Positions 34,295 through 43,664 are shown, counted from the stretch's first letter. The stretch: 64,000 nucleotides of DNA from Hyphomicrobiales bacterium (GCA_900468625.1 UBUL01000020.1:1-64000), one strand, 5' to 3'. Numbers and translations are program-made. The notes: generated from the letters alone by a model not told the origin.

Positions 34295-34310
34295 CAGAAG
34301 ATGCTGCCTA

Positions 34311-35297
34311 TCACTTCGTGAAGCAATTGCAATTGGCAAGCGAAGCCGGGACTTCAGCGCCGAACGCCTTCAACACGGTCTTGTTGATCAGCGGTGCGTG
34401 GTCCTTATAGGCCGGAACGGACGGCTTGATCGTCTTCGGATCGGCGCCCTTCAAGATCTGCGCGGCGATCTTGCCGGCGTTTTCACCGACCTGCTCATAG
34501 TTGACGGCAAAGCTTGCCGGCACGACGCCATTGCGGACAGCCGCGTCGTCGGAGTTGACGATCGGGATCTGTGCCTGGCGGGCGGCGGCGGCAACGGCGG
34601 GGATTGCCGGCTGTAGCAGATTGGAAGCGGGGGTGTAGATCACGTCCGCCTTACCGGAGAGCGATGCGATGCGCTGCTGGATGTCGTTGACGTTGTCGAC
34701 ACCGACGGGGACCACTTCGAAGCCGGCTGCCGGAGCAGCGGCCTTGACCTTGTCGATCAGAGCGACGTCGTTGGCCTCGCCCGGATTGTAGGGTACTCCG
34801 AGGCGCTTGGCATTCGGCAGCAGCTTCTTGGTGAAGGTGAGGATTGCGGAAATGTCCTGCAGGTCGCTCGAGCCGGTAATGCCGTCACCGCCCGCGTCCC
34901 ACGAGGGAACAAGCTTGGCGGCGACCGGGTCGGTCACGGCGGTGAAGACGATCGGTATGCCGGAGCCTGCAAGCGCCTTCTTGGCGATCTGCGACACCGG
35001 CGTCGTCACCGTGTACATCAGCTTCGGATGTTCGGCCTGCAGCTTGGCGATCATCTGCGGAACGAGCGAAGCGTCAAAGCTCGTATTGCTCTCGGAATAG
35101 ACGACATCCTTGCCTTCGACGAACCCGTTGTCGGCGAGCGCTTTCTTGAAGCCGGCGATCGAAGCGTTGAGCTGCGGATGCTCACCGAAATTGGCGATCG
35201 CGATCTTGATGGGCTCTGCCGAAGCCGTGGCAACGCCGGCCATGAAAGCGCCGGCCACGGCAAGGCCGGACAGCCACTTGGACGTAGATTTCAGCAT
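34311..35297 (-). CDS. ABC transporter periplasmic binding protein (TrpX-like)
   Basis: A 328-aa COG2984-type binding protein with a signal peptide (LAVAGAFMAGVATASA). The Rossmann-like halves show IAIANFGEHPQLNASIAGFKKAL and PKLMYTVTTPVSQIAKKAL, plus VTDPVAAKLVPSW and the GITGSSDLQDI loop, typical of TrpX. It is the first gene of the kynurenine operon and faces the GntR regulator. The ligand is inferred from context, not from residues. Confidence 0.88.
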   Translation of the reverse strand: MLKSTSKWLSGLAVAGAFMAGVATASAEPIKIAIANFGEHPQLNASIAGFKKALADNGFVEGKDVVYSESNTSFDASLVPQMIAKLQAEHPKLMYTVTTPVSQIAKKALAGSGIPIVFTAVTDPVAAKLVPSWDAGGDGITGSSDLQDISAILTFTKKLLPNAKRLGVPYNPGEANDVALIDKVKAAAPAAGFEVVPVGVDNVNDIQQRIASLSGKADVIYTPASNLLQPAIPAVAAAARQAQIPIVNSDDAAVRNGVVPASFAVNYEQVGENAGKIAAQILKGADPKTIKPSVPAYKDHAPLINKTVLKAFGAEVPASLANCNCFTK

Positions 35298-35384
35298 ATT
35301 TTCCTCCCGAATGTGACAGGGAGCCGTATTCGTTCGGCTCTCTTGGGGCGGATCATAGCAACTGCGGCAAGCCTGTCAATTTTC

Positions 35385-35397
35385 AATATATGATATT
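35385..35397. promoter_or_regulatory. AT-rich operator candidate, kynurenine regulator
   Basis: AATATATGATATT is a near palindrome (arms AATAT / ATATT). Related A/T blocks (TTTGATATATA at 35411-35421, TTTTATATATAA at 35449-35460) lie in the same 182-base divergent spacer, which is otherwise GC-rich. Such blocks suit a GntR/FCD regulator and its promoters. Confidence 0.4.
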
Positions 35398-35479
35398 CAC
35401 GTTGAGCTTATTTGATATATATTTTTGCGTTACGGCGATTTTATATATAATCCATGCTGCGAGGAGCGGGACAAGGACC

Positions 35480-36199
35480 ATGCAGGACAAGGATGCGTTG
35501 AGCAAGACAGAGGCCGCCTATCGGCTGCTACGACGCGATATCCTCAACACCAAGCTCAGGCCCGGCACTTCCTTGCGGCTCGGCGCCCTTCGCGACGTCT
35601 ATGGCGTCGGCTGGACGCCGCTTCGAGAGGCGCTCTCGCGGCTGGAGGCGGAAAAGCTGGTCACTGCCGTCAGCAATCGCGGCTTTGCGGTGGCCCCCGT
35701 TTCGCGCGCGGAGCTGGAGGACCTGATGCGGGCGCGGATGGTCATAGAGCTGCCGCTGCTTATGGAATCGATCGAAAGGGGCGGTCCGGATTGGGAATCC
35801 GCGGTCGTGACGGCGCATTATCGCCTGTCGCGCTGCAGGATCGTGCCCGATTCCGCTTCCGAGGAAATGGCGGACGAATGGGATGAGAAGCACACGGCCT
35901 TCCATACAGCACTCGTCAGTGCGGCGACATCGAACTGGCTGCAGCGTTTCCAGTCCACCATCTCGGACCAGCTTCGCCGCCATCATCGTTTTCTCGGTCT
36001 TGCGCCGACGCAACGTGCCGCTGCGGGTCTCTCGATCGGCTACGAGAAGGCAGTCGCCGCTTTGCGGGACGCCATGGCGCTCGAGCATCATACAGCCCTG
36101 ATGGAAGCAGCCCTCGACCGCGATCAGGAGCGGGCGAGGACGCTGATGACCGAGCATATCGGCTACACGCTGCAGGTTTATATCCGTTCGGAAGACTGA
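35480..36199 (+). CDS. GntR/FCD regulator of the kynurenine module
   Basis: A 239-aa regulator: winged helix at residues ~8-75 (AAYRLLRRDILNTKLRPGTSLRLGALRDVYGVGWTPLREALSRLEAEKLV) followed by an FCD helical bundle with His residues for metal binding (HTAFHTALV, HHTALMEAAL). The ATG at 35480 has an AAGGA site; the longer frame from 35390 begins in AT-rich promoter DNA. Divergent orientation against the TrpX-like gene suggests control of the importer-kynU operon, probably with a kynurenine-pathway compound as effector. Confidence 0.9.
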   Translation: MQDKDALSKTEAAYRLLRRDILNTKLRPGTSLRLGALRDVYGVGWTPLREALSRLEAEKLVTAVSNRGFAVAPVSRAELEDLMRARMVIELPLLMESIERGGPDWESAVVTAHYRLSRCRIVPDSASEEMADEWDEKHTAFHTALVSAATSNWLQRFQSTISDQLRRHHRFLGLAPTQRAAAGLSIGYEKAVAALRDAMALEHHTALMEAALDRDQERARTLMTEHIGYTLQVYIRSED

Positions 36200-36291
36200 G
36201 ATCTTCCGGCGGTGAGAATGAGCGTGCCGTAATCATGCTTCGACGGATCGCTGACATTTGCGTCGTAAAACTGCGAATTGAGGCCCACTCA

Positions 36292-36590
36292 TCAAATGAC
36301 CAAGCGTGCCGCTCGACCGTTCTTCCGCTCGGCTTTGTTGTAGTAACCTGCCGCCTGCGACGCCGACTTATGCAGCGACTGCTGCATAGCCTCTTGAAGC
36401 GGGACACGGCAGTTGGCCGCTTCGGTCAGGCAACCGGACCGAAGCCCATGCGGCGAAAACGCCTCCGGATCCAGGCCCGCCACGACCGCGTCGCCGCGTT
36501 CTTCGTGCTCGATGGCCCGATCAACGGTATTGCCTCTGTCGCCTGGTCGCCCTGCAATGAAGCTGCGCAGCTCTTGTCAAGAATATCGCA
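36292..36590 (-). pseudogene. Tyrosine recombinase/integrase, C-terminal remnant
   Basis: The minus strand encodes FSPHGLRSGCLTEAAN, the conserved HxLR box of tyrosine recombinases, then HKSASQAAGYYNKAERKNGRAARL with the usual catalytic Tyr region. Upstream the frame reads about 30 unrelated codons and meets a TGA, and no N-terminal or first-Arg part is found. Only about 65 codons of integrase survive. This ~560-base stretch between the kynurenine regulator and the EAL gene holds no other gene that I can see. Confidence 0.75.
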
Positions 36591-36758
36591 CCAACATCAG
36601 CAGGATAGTTGAGAACTCCATCAGCCGAAAGTGCAACAACTTCACTGGATGCTTATAAGATTTTGATCATATACCTATCGCAGTTCACTATACTCGAAAG
36701 AAATAATCGAATTTTAAGCGGATGCCGGCATGATTATTGCGCGCAGGTGGGAAGCACA

Positions 36759-39494
36759 ATGATCTCTCGTGGGAAAACCGCTCAAACAAATCTCCAGAAT
36801 CACGGCCAGCGGTCAGGCGCAGAGCAACGCAGTTTTCTGAGTGACCGGAAGATATCGCCGCATTCCATGAAACAGGCATTGTCGACGCCAGCAATCTGGC
36901 CAGCGTTTCAGCCTTTGGTGGACATGCAAAGCCGGGCGCTCGTCGGGTTTGAAGTTTTGGCGCGCTGGACCGATTCCAAAATTGGTATCATCCCGCCATC
37001 GGAATTTATCCCTATCGCCGAAGCAAACGACCTGATCGATGCTTTGACAAAAAAGATCATCTCGGAAGCGTGTCAGCAGGCAAATCTCTGGCCGGGAAAT
37101 TTCGTGCTAGCGATCAATATTTCCGCCGTACAATTTCGTAATCCGAATTTGTTCGAATTCATCCGCAGCATTGTTCAGGCGACGGGCTTTCCATTAGATC
37201 GAATTCAAATTGAGATAACGGAAAGCGTTCTGCTTGAAGATGATGAGACCGTACGGTCAACGATCGCTCTAATGAAATCTGCTGGCATGGGTTTTGCGCT
37301 TGACGATTTCGGAACAGGATTTGCCAGCCTCACCCGATTGCACGCCTTCCCGTTCGACAAACTCAAGATAGACATGAGTTTCGTGCGCTCAATGCAGCGC
37401 GACAACGATAGCCGTAAGATCGTCGCTTCGGTAATCGGGTTAGGTCAAAGTCTGGGCATGACCGTCGTCGCAGAGGGTGTCGAGACCGAAGAACAGGCCA
37501 CCATTCTCCGTCGACTAGGATGTGATGTCGGACAGGGCTGGTTATTCGGCAAACCCCTGAATGGGACTGAGACTGCGCAGTGGCTAGCATGCCACAAACA
37601 AAAATCGCTGTCTCAACGTGCCGCAAACGTTTCGCTGTTCCAGCGCGTTCACCAGCTGGACGCTTTGTACAGAGCGGCACCGATTGGCCTGTGTTTTCTC
37701 GACATGGAACTGCGCTATGTCAGCGTCAACGATCGCTTCGCGGAAATGTTTGGCCTGTGTCCGGATGACCTGATCGGGCGGGCGGTGAATAGCTTCGTAC
37801 CTGATCGCGACGCGCCTCGCGTCGTGAGCGATCTGCGGCGTGTCCTCGCCGGCGAGACCGTCGTCATCAACGAATACCAGCCTGCCGGCAGCGAAAAAGC
37901 TTTCCTTGTCATCAACCAGCCTGTCGAGGACGATGGGGGCGAGCAGATCGGCATTTCGGTTACCTCGATCGACGTTACGGATCGCAAGGCGATCGAGACC
38001 GCGCTGAGGGAAACCGAAGACCACGCTCGGCGATCGATCGAACTCAGTGCAAGTATTCCCTGGTCGAGTGATGCCAAAGGTGTTGTCAGTTTCATGGGAC
38101 CCACACTCGATGGAATGGCTGATAGCACCGTTGATCGTGTTGCGGACTGGTATCGCCGTATGCAGCCGGACGACCGGCTCCGGGTCCGGCAGGAATGGCT
38201 TGCATGGTTGCCGTCGGGCAAGCCATTTGAAACGATGTTCCGAATGAGACTCTACGGCGATGCGTGGACATGGATGCTCAGTCGCGCAAAGCCGCATCGC
38301 GACGCCGAAGGCAGGATCGTGAAGTGGTACGGCGTCATCACCGCGGTTGCGGCACAAACGGGATGCGAGCCGAAAATAGAACGGTTCGGAACTTCGACGG
38401 AGGTGTGGCAAGCGAAATTGCTAACCGATATTGCGGTTGCACCCTGGCGTCCCTCAACAGTGAAGTATGGGCTGGGTTTCCAAGAATCTGGAAAGTGCGG
38501 CGCAGCATCTTTGGCAGACCAGGAAGACATTTTGCCGGCAGAATTGTTGGCATCGATGCTGGTGCGAATGTTCGAATCCGCACCTATAGCGATGTCTATC
38601 ACGACGAGTGACACAAAGACATCCAGCTACGTTAAAGTCAACGAAGCTTATCTGCGGCTCACTGGCTTGAAATGGGACGACATCAGGGGAAAAAGGTTGA
38701 CTTCCGATGGTGCGGCGATTGACAATCCAGCCAGGGACCGCCGTCATCGCCTTCTCGAAGAAGAGGGCGCCTATGAGCTGGAAGAGGTGGATATTACCTA
38801 TGCCGACGGCGCAGTCATTCCGACACTTATTTCTGCTCAGCGCACCGTGATTGACGGAATTTCTTTCGATGTCGAAATCATCATCGATGTTTCCGCCCGC
38901 GTCAGGCAGCAACGTGAGATCGAGAACGCGCTAAAGGCCTCCGCCCGTACCGATGCGCTTTCAGGTCTTCCCAACAGGGCCTGTTTCGATGAAGTTATCG
39001 CCGACGCCGTCGCTCGCAATCTGCTGAATGATCGGAAACTCGCTCTCGCATACATCGACCTGAATGATTTTAAGATCGTCAATGATACGATCGGGCATTC
39101 GGCAGGTGACGAGGTGCTGAGAACGATCGCCAATAGACTGCGTGAGAATTTTCGTGCCACCGATTTCATTGCGAGGATCGGGGGCGACGAATTTGCTGTG
39201 TTGCTCGACATCGACCGGAAGCTCGCCGGTGATTTGCAGCGGCATCTCCAAGAGGCGATGGAACGAATCTTCAAACCGATACCCATTGACGGGCAAGTCA
39301 CGTTCACCGGCGCTGCCGTCGGCGTTACGTTCCTGCGGGCAGATGACACTGTGCAATCCTTTGTCAAACGCGCGGATGAATACATGTATATCGCCAAGGC
39401 CACCGGCGAGCGGGTAGCGGTGGTCTGCTTCGGCCAGATTCTCGATCCACTTGCCCTGTTGAGACACTCAACGAGACAAACACGGTTGTCATAA
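36759..39494 (+). CDS. EAL-PAS-GGDEF cyclic-di-GMP enzyme
   Basis: A 911-aa soluble protein. First an EAL phosphodiesterase domain (about residues 40-290) with EVLAR, NIS, EITES, DDFGTG, KID and EGVET, so all metal and catalytic residues are present. Three PAS-like segments follow (about 310-420, 440-560 and 610-730). A GGDEF cyclase domain closes the protein (about 750-900) with RIGGDEFAVL and an inhibitory RxxD site (RATD) five residues before. Both activities look intact. The order EAL first, GGDEF last, is the reverse of the common layout. The start at 36759 follows AGGTGGGA. No membrane segment is seen. Confidence 0.92.
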   Translation: MISRGKTAQTNLQNHGQRSGAEQRSFLSDRKISPHSMKQALSTPAIWPAFQPLVDMQSRALVGFEVLARWTDSKIGIIPPSEFIPIAEANDLIDALTKKIISEACQQANLWPGNFVLAINISAVQFRNPNLFEFIRSIVQATGFPLDRIQIEITESVLLEDDETVRSTIALMKSAGMGFALDDFGTGFASLTRLHAFPFDKLKIDMSFVRSMQRDNDSRKIVASVIGLGQSLGMTVVAEGVETEEQATILRRLGCDVGQGWLFGKPLNGTETAQWLACHKQKSLSQRAANVSLFQRVHQLDALYRAAPIGLCFLDMELRYVSVNDRFAEMFGLCPDDLIGRAVNSFVPDRDAPRVVSDLRRVLAGETVVINEYQPAGSEKAFLVINQPVEDDGGEQIGISVTSIDVTDRKAIETALRETEDHARRSIELSASIPWSSDAKGVVSFMGPTLDGMADSTVDRVADWYRRMQPDDRLRVRQEWLAWLPSGKPFETMFRMRLYGDAWTWMLSRAKPHRDAEGRIVKWYGVITAVAAQTGCEPKIERFGTSTEVWQAKLLTDIAVAPWRPSTVKYGLGFQESGKCGAASLADQEDILPAELLASMLVRMFESAPIAMSITTSDTKTSSYVKVNEAYLRLTGLKWDDIRGKRLTSDGAAIDNPARDRRHRLLEEEGAYELEEVDITYADGAVIPTLISAQRTVIDGISFDVEIIIDVSARVRQQREIENALKASARTDALSGLPNRACFDEVIADAVARNLLNDRKLALAYIDLNDFKIVNDTIGHSAGDEVLRTIANRLRENFRATDFIARIGGDEFAVLLDIDRKLAGDLQRHLQEAMERIFKPIPIDGQVTFTGAAVGVTFLRADDTVQSFVKRADEYMYIAKATGERVAVVCFGQILDPLALLRHSTRQTRLS

Positions 39495-39636
39495 GATTTC
39501 TCTCGCAAGATCACGCCCTGGGCAGCCGCGATTGAATTGCTCCCGGCATGCGCGCTGAACTACGGCTCAGCGATGCAAAGTTGAAACCTTTCGCAAATTG
39601 CGTTGCGCTCAATTGCCCGGTGGTGCCCACCGCCCA

Positions 39637-40332
39637 TCAACGGCGAAGCCTCTTCTCGCTAGGAAACAGAACCGGCAATCTCTGCTCCGCGGCCCTCCAG
39701 GTCCGAACGTGATAACGCCGCATGACAGCAACGTTTATCGCGAAAATGGCGATCCCCAGGACAACTGCGACAGGGACGCCCGAGCCGGCGGCCGTTTTGA
39801 CGACCACTCTAGCAAAGACGCCGGCGATTGCACCGGCAATGACGCTCACCAGACCGGCGGTGCTCATGAACGATTGCCAGCGCGACTGCTTGAGAGCCTT
39901 GTCGCTCAGAACGGCCTGACCATCGTCGTGAATGGAGTGGACCAGATATTTCTCCATCAGCGGCGCGACTTCGACGTAGTAATGGCGGATTCGCGCAATG
40001 CCGCGTGCATGCACCATATCTTCGATGGCGACCTGCACCGTCCGCACGAACGTGACAAGGCCGATGAAGTAGAGGCATGGCAGCAAAATCAGGCTGAACA
40101 AGACAAACGGCTGCCCCATCTGCGTGACCTGGGCCACGAAGGCAAGGGCGATCGTCGCACTCGAGACCGACGTCAGAAACAGGTTGGCGCGTTGGTTCGC
40201 CTCCTGGATGGTTGCCGCACGGTCAGTCTGCAGCACGAAATGTTCTGTAGTCATGAATTGCAAAGCCTGTTGCCGGGACTTGGCTTCGTCTGGCTTCGGG
40301 CTAATTGCTTCGTTGGCGTGCCGCTCTTTCAT
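39637..40332 (-). CDS. Membrane protein of unknown function (231 aa)
   Basis: Four hydrophobic segments in two pairs: about residues 55-100 (ATIALAFVAQV...FSLILLPCLYFIGLVTF) and 165-210. The N terminus is polar (TTEHFVLQTDRAATIQEANQRA). I choose the ATG at 40332; a GTG-like extension to 40380 is less likely. A GGAAC-N16-TGTT element upstream (40376-40400) could make it stress controlled. No family function is known to me. Confidence 0.7.
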   Translation of the reverse strand: MKERHANEAISPKPDEAKSRQQALQFMTTEHFVLQTDRAATIQEANQRANLFLTSVSSATIALAFVAQVTQMGQPFVLFSLILLPCLYFIGLVTFVRTVQVAIEDMVHARGIARIRHYYVEVAPLMEKYLVHSIHDDGQAVLSDKALKQSRWQSFMSTAGLVSVIAGAIAGVFARVVVKTAAGSGVPVAVVLGIAIFAINVAVMRRYHVRTWRAAEQRLPVLFPSEKRLRR

Positions 40333-40375
40333 CGCTCTGTCGCAACCCCGGCAGCTTGGCGCATCTGGGACGAAG

Positions 40376-40400
40376 AACACGTCAACGTCGTTAGTGTTCC
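40376..40400 (-). promoter_or_regulatory. EcfG-like promoter candidate (weaker)
   Basis: On the minus strand: GGAAC, 16 bases, TGTT, ending 44 bases before the start of the 231-aa membrane protein. The -35 is perfect; the -10 has one mismatch to CGTT. Confidence 0.4.
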
Positions 40401-40667
40401 ACTAAACAGTAAGGCCGAACATCCTTGAAAATCGCCCGTGCAGCCCGTTTGGCCCGTTACGGCCAATTTCGACGAGGATGTCAGCCAGCGGCATGGTACA
40501 GATCGCTCAGCTGCGGGGTTCTCTGTGCCACGATCCTAACATCGAGCCGTGCACTGGCGGCGCTCTTCTACTATAGATGATCGCTGACGAGATGTTCACT
40601 ACTGAAGATGAAAGCCGCAGATGGATAAGTTTCTGATCGAAAGGTTCAATGAGGCCAGCGCAAACAT

Positions 40668-41516
40668 ATGACAGTGCGTCGCCCCTCATCGACAAAAGTC
40701 GAGCGTGCCAAATGGATTGCATTGCGCATAAATCAGGCGGTCCCGGATGGCGCGCTCGGCGACGACAAGGAGCTCTCGGCCTGGATCAAGGTCCATGAAC
40801 CTGCTTCGGATAACCAGATCAAGCAAATCAAGCGCTGGATTGCATCTGGCAAGATCGAGGTGCCACCGCGTTACCCGCACGCCATGACCGCGGCGGAGGC
40901 CAGGCGTATTATCGCTGCAAATAGGCCGGCGAGAATACGTGGCGGACAACGTCAAGCACGGGGGAAGCTTCCCTGGCTTGCCCAGAAATTGCTTTGGCTT
41001 TGGCTACTGATCGGTATCGCGGTGCCAATGGTCGTCGGCGTGTTCCTTCCATTATTTCTGCCGTCGACGGAGTGGGCGGCACTGATGAGTATACCGAGCC
41101 TTGCCATCGGCCTAGTATCGGCCGCGGTCTATGTTCTGATACTGCACAGATATCGGGAGCCTCGGGACGATTACCCGATTATCATTGGCGGTGCGGCATT
41201 GCTTGCCTTTGTCGCCGGTCGGAATATCGCCATTTTTATCGTTCCAATGATCTTCCCACTGTTCACCGGTGCCCATGTCGAGCTGCCTTATACAGTAGTG
41301 CAAATCGACGGCTTTGAAAGCAAAGATTGTCGCCGACCGATCAAGCTTGAGGGATTGCCCTTGATGTTCAGAGAACTGTGCGGCTTCCCCGATAGCTTTA
41401 GACAGAGCCTTGCGCCGGGCATGCGCTTGAGCGTCGCAGGCTATGGGACGAGCTATGGTCTTTATGTCGAGAGTGCCCGTCCCGCAGATCCCGCATCGCC
41501 GAACGGCCCCGGCTAA
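40668..41516 (+). CDS. Membrane protein of unknown function (282 aa)
   Basis: A basic N-terminal region of about 105 residues (ERAKWIALRINQAVPDGALGDD, possibly helical and nucleic-acid-binding in look) is followed by three hydrophobic segments (about 110-135, 140-165 and 175-200) and a soluble C-terminal part of 80 residues with four Cys/Gly-rich turns. No homologous family is recognised. It is divergent from the 231-aa membrane protein gene across a 335-base spacer with no further gene. Confidence 0.65.
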   Translation: MTVRRPSSTKVERAKWIALRINQAVPDGALGDDKELSAWIKVHEPASDNQIKQIKRWIASGKIEVPPRYPHAMTAAEARRIIAANRPARIRGGQRQARGKLPWLAQKLLWLWLLIGIAVPMVVGVFLPLFLPSTEWAALMSIPSLAIGLVSAAVYVLILHRYREPRDDYPIIIGGAALLAFVAGRNIAIFIVPMIFPLFTGAHVELPYTVVQIDGFESKDCRRPIKLEGLPLMFRELCGFPDSFRQSLAPGMRLSVAGYGTSYGLYVESARPADPASPNGPG

Positions 41517-41618
41517 CTGCGCGGAGCTCGGGATTAGGCCAATCCTTCTGAGCCGCGACAGCGCCGGTCCGGGTGGTCGAGTCTCGGATAACCGTCTTCC
41601 CCCCACAACCGCGCGGCA

Positions 41619-43352
41619 TCAGTGAAGATTTTCTTCGATCGCCTTGTAACAGGTATCGCTATTTCCGATGTCGGCCTTCGTCAGCGGCTTCCATTCATCT
41701 CGATCAAAGTCGAAATACTCAAGGAAGCAGCGACCTGAATCGTAGCTGAACCATTGAGCTGCAAGCAGGCGACTTTCGAGACTATAATTCAACGCGAGAT
41801 ACATGTTCGCTTCGCCGCCGCGTGGAAAGCTCGCCGGCCGGCCAGTCTTGTTATCGGCGACGATCGCAAAGGAGCATCCCGTTCCGCAGCCGATCTGAAT
41901 GAGGGTGTAGTGTCCCGCAAAGTTAGGCCCCTGGCGCATCCCGTCACGAATACGCGTTCTGAAGGAGTTGAACTGGCGGTCTCGCCCCTTGAAGTCCGGC
42001 AGCATGGTCTTTCCGGCAAATCGGCCTGGGATCGGAAAGTCGGCCGGGTTTTTCCGCCCCACACTCGATGCGCCTGATGCGTTGACGCCCGCAGCTGCTT
42101 GCTGAGACGATGGACCGTCACATGCATGCCAGTCCATTTGATAGCCATACTGGCCTTCGCGACCGAAGCACCAGCCGACGGTCTGAAGCTTCGCTGTGAT
42201 GCGCTCGCGTCGGTCACAGGCTGCCAGAGTGTCAGCCGAATCTCCGCTACCGCCGCGGCATGCTCCGTTTTGCTCCTGCCACTGGGCTATCAGGCGGATC
42301 GGTGCGGAGGCTCCCTTGTCAGTCTCGCTTACCTTTCCGCTTTCCGACATGAGCGTTCCGGTCTTCACATCCCACACGAAGGAGAATTCCGCAGTTCCCG
42401 ATGATATGCGATCGCCGGCGCGCTTTGCGTACCAATCGACATTTCCGTCGATCCTACAGGTGTCGGAACAACTGATCTTTAGAGACTGCGGCCTTTCGCT
42501 ATAGGCCCGGATCGGCCATCGTATCGCAAAGTCGCGCTTTGCAGTGACCACCTCCGCTTTGGGCGCCGCCTTTCCGTAGAAATCCACGGTCTCGCCATAC
42601 GCCTTTTCCATGAATGCAACGGATTCGGTATTCCCGCCAGACCATGCGTCATAATAAGCAGATATAAAGGCCCGGGCCTTTTGCTCGGTTGTCTGTGCTG
42701 CAGGTTCATGCGATGCGGAAGAGGGAGCCGCCGGCACAGCCCCTCCCCCTGGGGCAAGCCGGCCGGCTATATCGTTGAGGTTGCCGAAGGTCACACCATA
42801 GCTCTGCATCTCGCTGGCGGTGAGATATCGCATGTCGTCGCTGGGTACGGAGAGGCTGACCTGAAGCAGCTTCGGATCGACGCCCATCTCCGTAAAATAT
42901 GACATGATTTGTGCCGTCATCGTCTGTATCGCAGCCACGGCAGTGGGACCGTCGAGCCCGGCACCTGGCGCAAACGAAGATTGATGAACACCGATGGCGC
43001 CGGGCTCTGCTTGGCGGATCACCCCACCGACGAACGCGAGCGTGCAGGCGGATGCGCATTGGCTGGCACGCAGCTGAAAGGTCGCCAGCCCGAGGGACCG
43101 AATCATCCTGCCGTAGGCCATGGCTGCAAGGATGTTGCCGCCGTTGCTGTCGAAGGTAACGGCCTTAGCGCCGCTTGCTGCGACTTCCCGGGAGAGCTGC
43201 TGAGGATCATCGGACTGGCTGAATTCACCCTTCAGCAGAAGAACGGGGACGGCGTTTTCTATTGGTATGCGCTGTATCGTCATGTCTGCATGCGCCGCGC
43301 CGAACAAGGTTGCGGATGCCACAATGGCCAGAACGGATTGACGCAGGAGCAC
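41619..43352 (-). CDS. Exported multidomain protein with ClpP-like domain
   Basis: A 577-aa protein with a signal peptide (SVLAIVASATLFGAAHA). Residues ~25-200 form a ClpP/crotonase-like domain: FDSNGGNILAAMAYGRMIR, then CASACTLAFVGG (candidate Ser nucleophile) and IGVHQSS (candidate His). Residues ~225-340 resemble a SnoaL/NTF2-like domain (FISAYYDAWSGGNTESVAFM). The last ~130 residues form a separate domain with paired Cys (GCGTGCSF) seen in periplasmic proteins of unknown role. Several Cys suggest disulfides. Proteolysis of membrane or periplasmic substrates is plausible, as for related ClpP-like periplasmic proteins. No operon partner. Confidence 0.72.
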   Translation of the reverse strand: MLLRQSVLAIVASATLFGAAHADMTIQRIPIENAVPVLLLKGEFSQSDDPQQLSREVAASGAKAVTFDSNGGNILAAMAYGRMIRSLGLATFQLRASQCASACTLAFVGGVIRQAEPGAIGVHQSSFAPGAGLDGPTAVAAIQTMTAQIMSYFTEMGVDPKLLQVSLSVPSDDMRYLTASEMQSYGVTFGNLNDIAGRLAPGGGAVPAAPSSASHEPAAQTTEQKARAFISAYYDAWSGGNTESVAFMEKAYGETVDFYGKAAPKAEVVTAKRDFAIRWPIRAYSERPQSLKISCSDTCRIDGNVDWYAKRAGDRISSGTAEFSFVWDVKTGTLMSESGKVSETDKGASAPIRLIAQWQEQNGACRGGSGDSADTLAACDRRERITAKLQTVGWCFGREGQYGYQMDWHACDGPSSQQAAAGVNASGASSVGRKNPADFPIPGRFAGKTMLPDFKGRDRQFNSFRTRIRDGMRQGPNFAGHYTLIQIGCGTGCSFAIVADNKTGRPASFPRGGEANMYLALNYSLESRLLAAQWFSYDSGRCFLEYFDFDRDEWKPLTKADIGNSDTCYKAIEENLH

Positions 43353-43664
43353 TGGTACTCACCCCGAGAAAACACCAGATGCATGTTATCGCATCAACTG
43401 TAACGCGCAATACCGAATGCGATATCTCGCCTCTGCGATGGATGTCAAAACCGAGGCGGGGAATTGCGCATAGCCGATTGCAACTAAAGTCATCTCACAA
43501 TCCACTCACAAGGTTTTTATAAATTAGATTCGACTAATTCCAATTTCGCTATTTTCTTCCCATTGTCCCTTCCTATCTCGCACTTGCGAAATGATCGCGC
43601 ATTCCAACCCGCCGGGCATGGGTACGCCCCCTGCCTGCCGTCCGGCCCATCACAAGGACTCGAC
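43353..43664. promoter_or_regulatory. Divergent control region, ClpP-like gene and carbonic anhydrase
   Basis: This 312-base spacer has no recognised gene. An AT-rich part contains the inverted repeat AATTAG-N6-CTAATT (43522-43539), about 125 bases before the carbonic anhydrase start, a spacing that resembles a LysR-type binding site (T-N11-A). The regulator is not identified. Confidence 0.4.

Noticed and set aside
36200..36291. Possible tRNA-type attachment site next to the integrase remnant
   Set aside because: No cloverleaf or CCA-proximal arm could be folded from this stretch by eye, and no matching repeat was found nearby.
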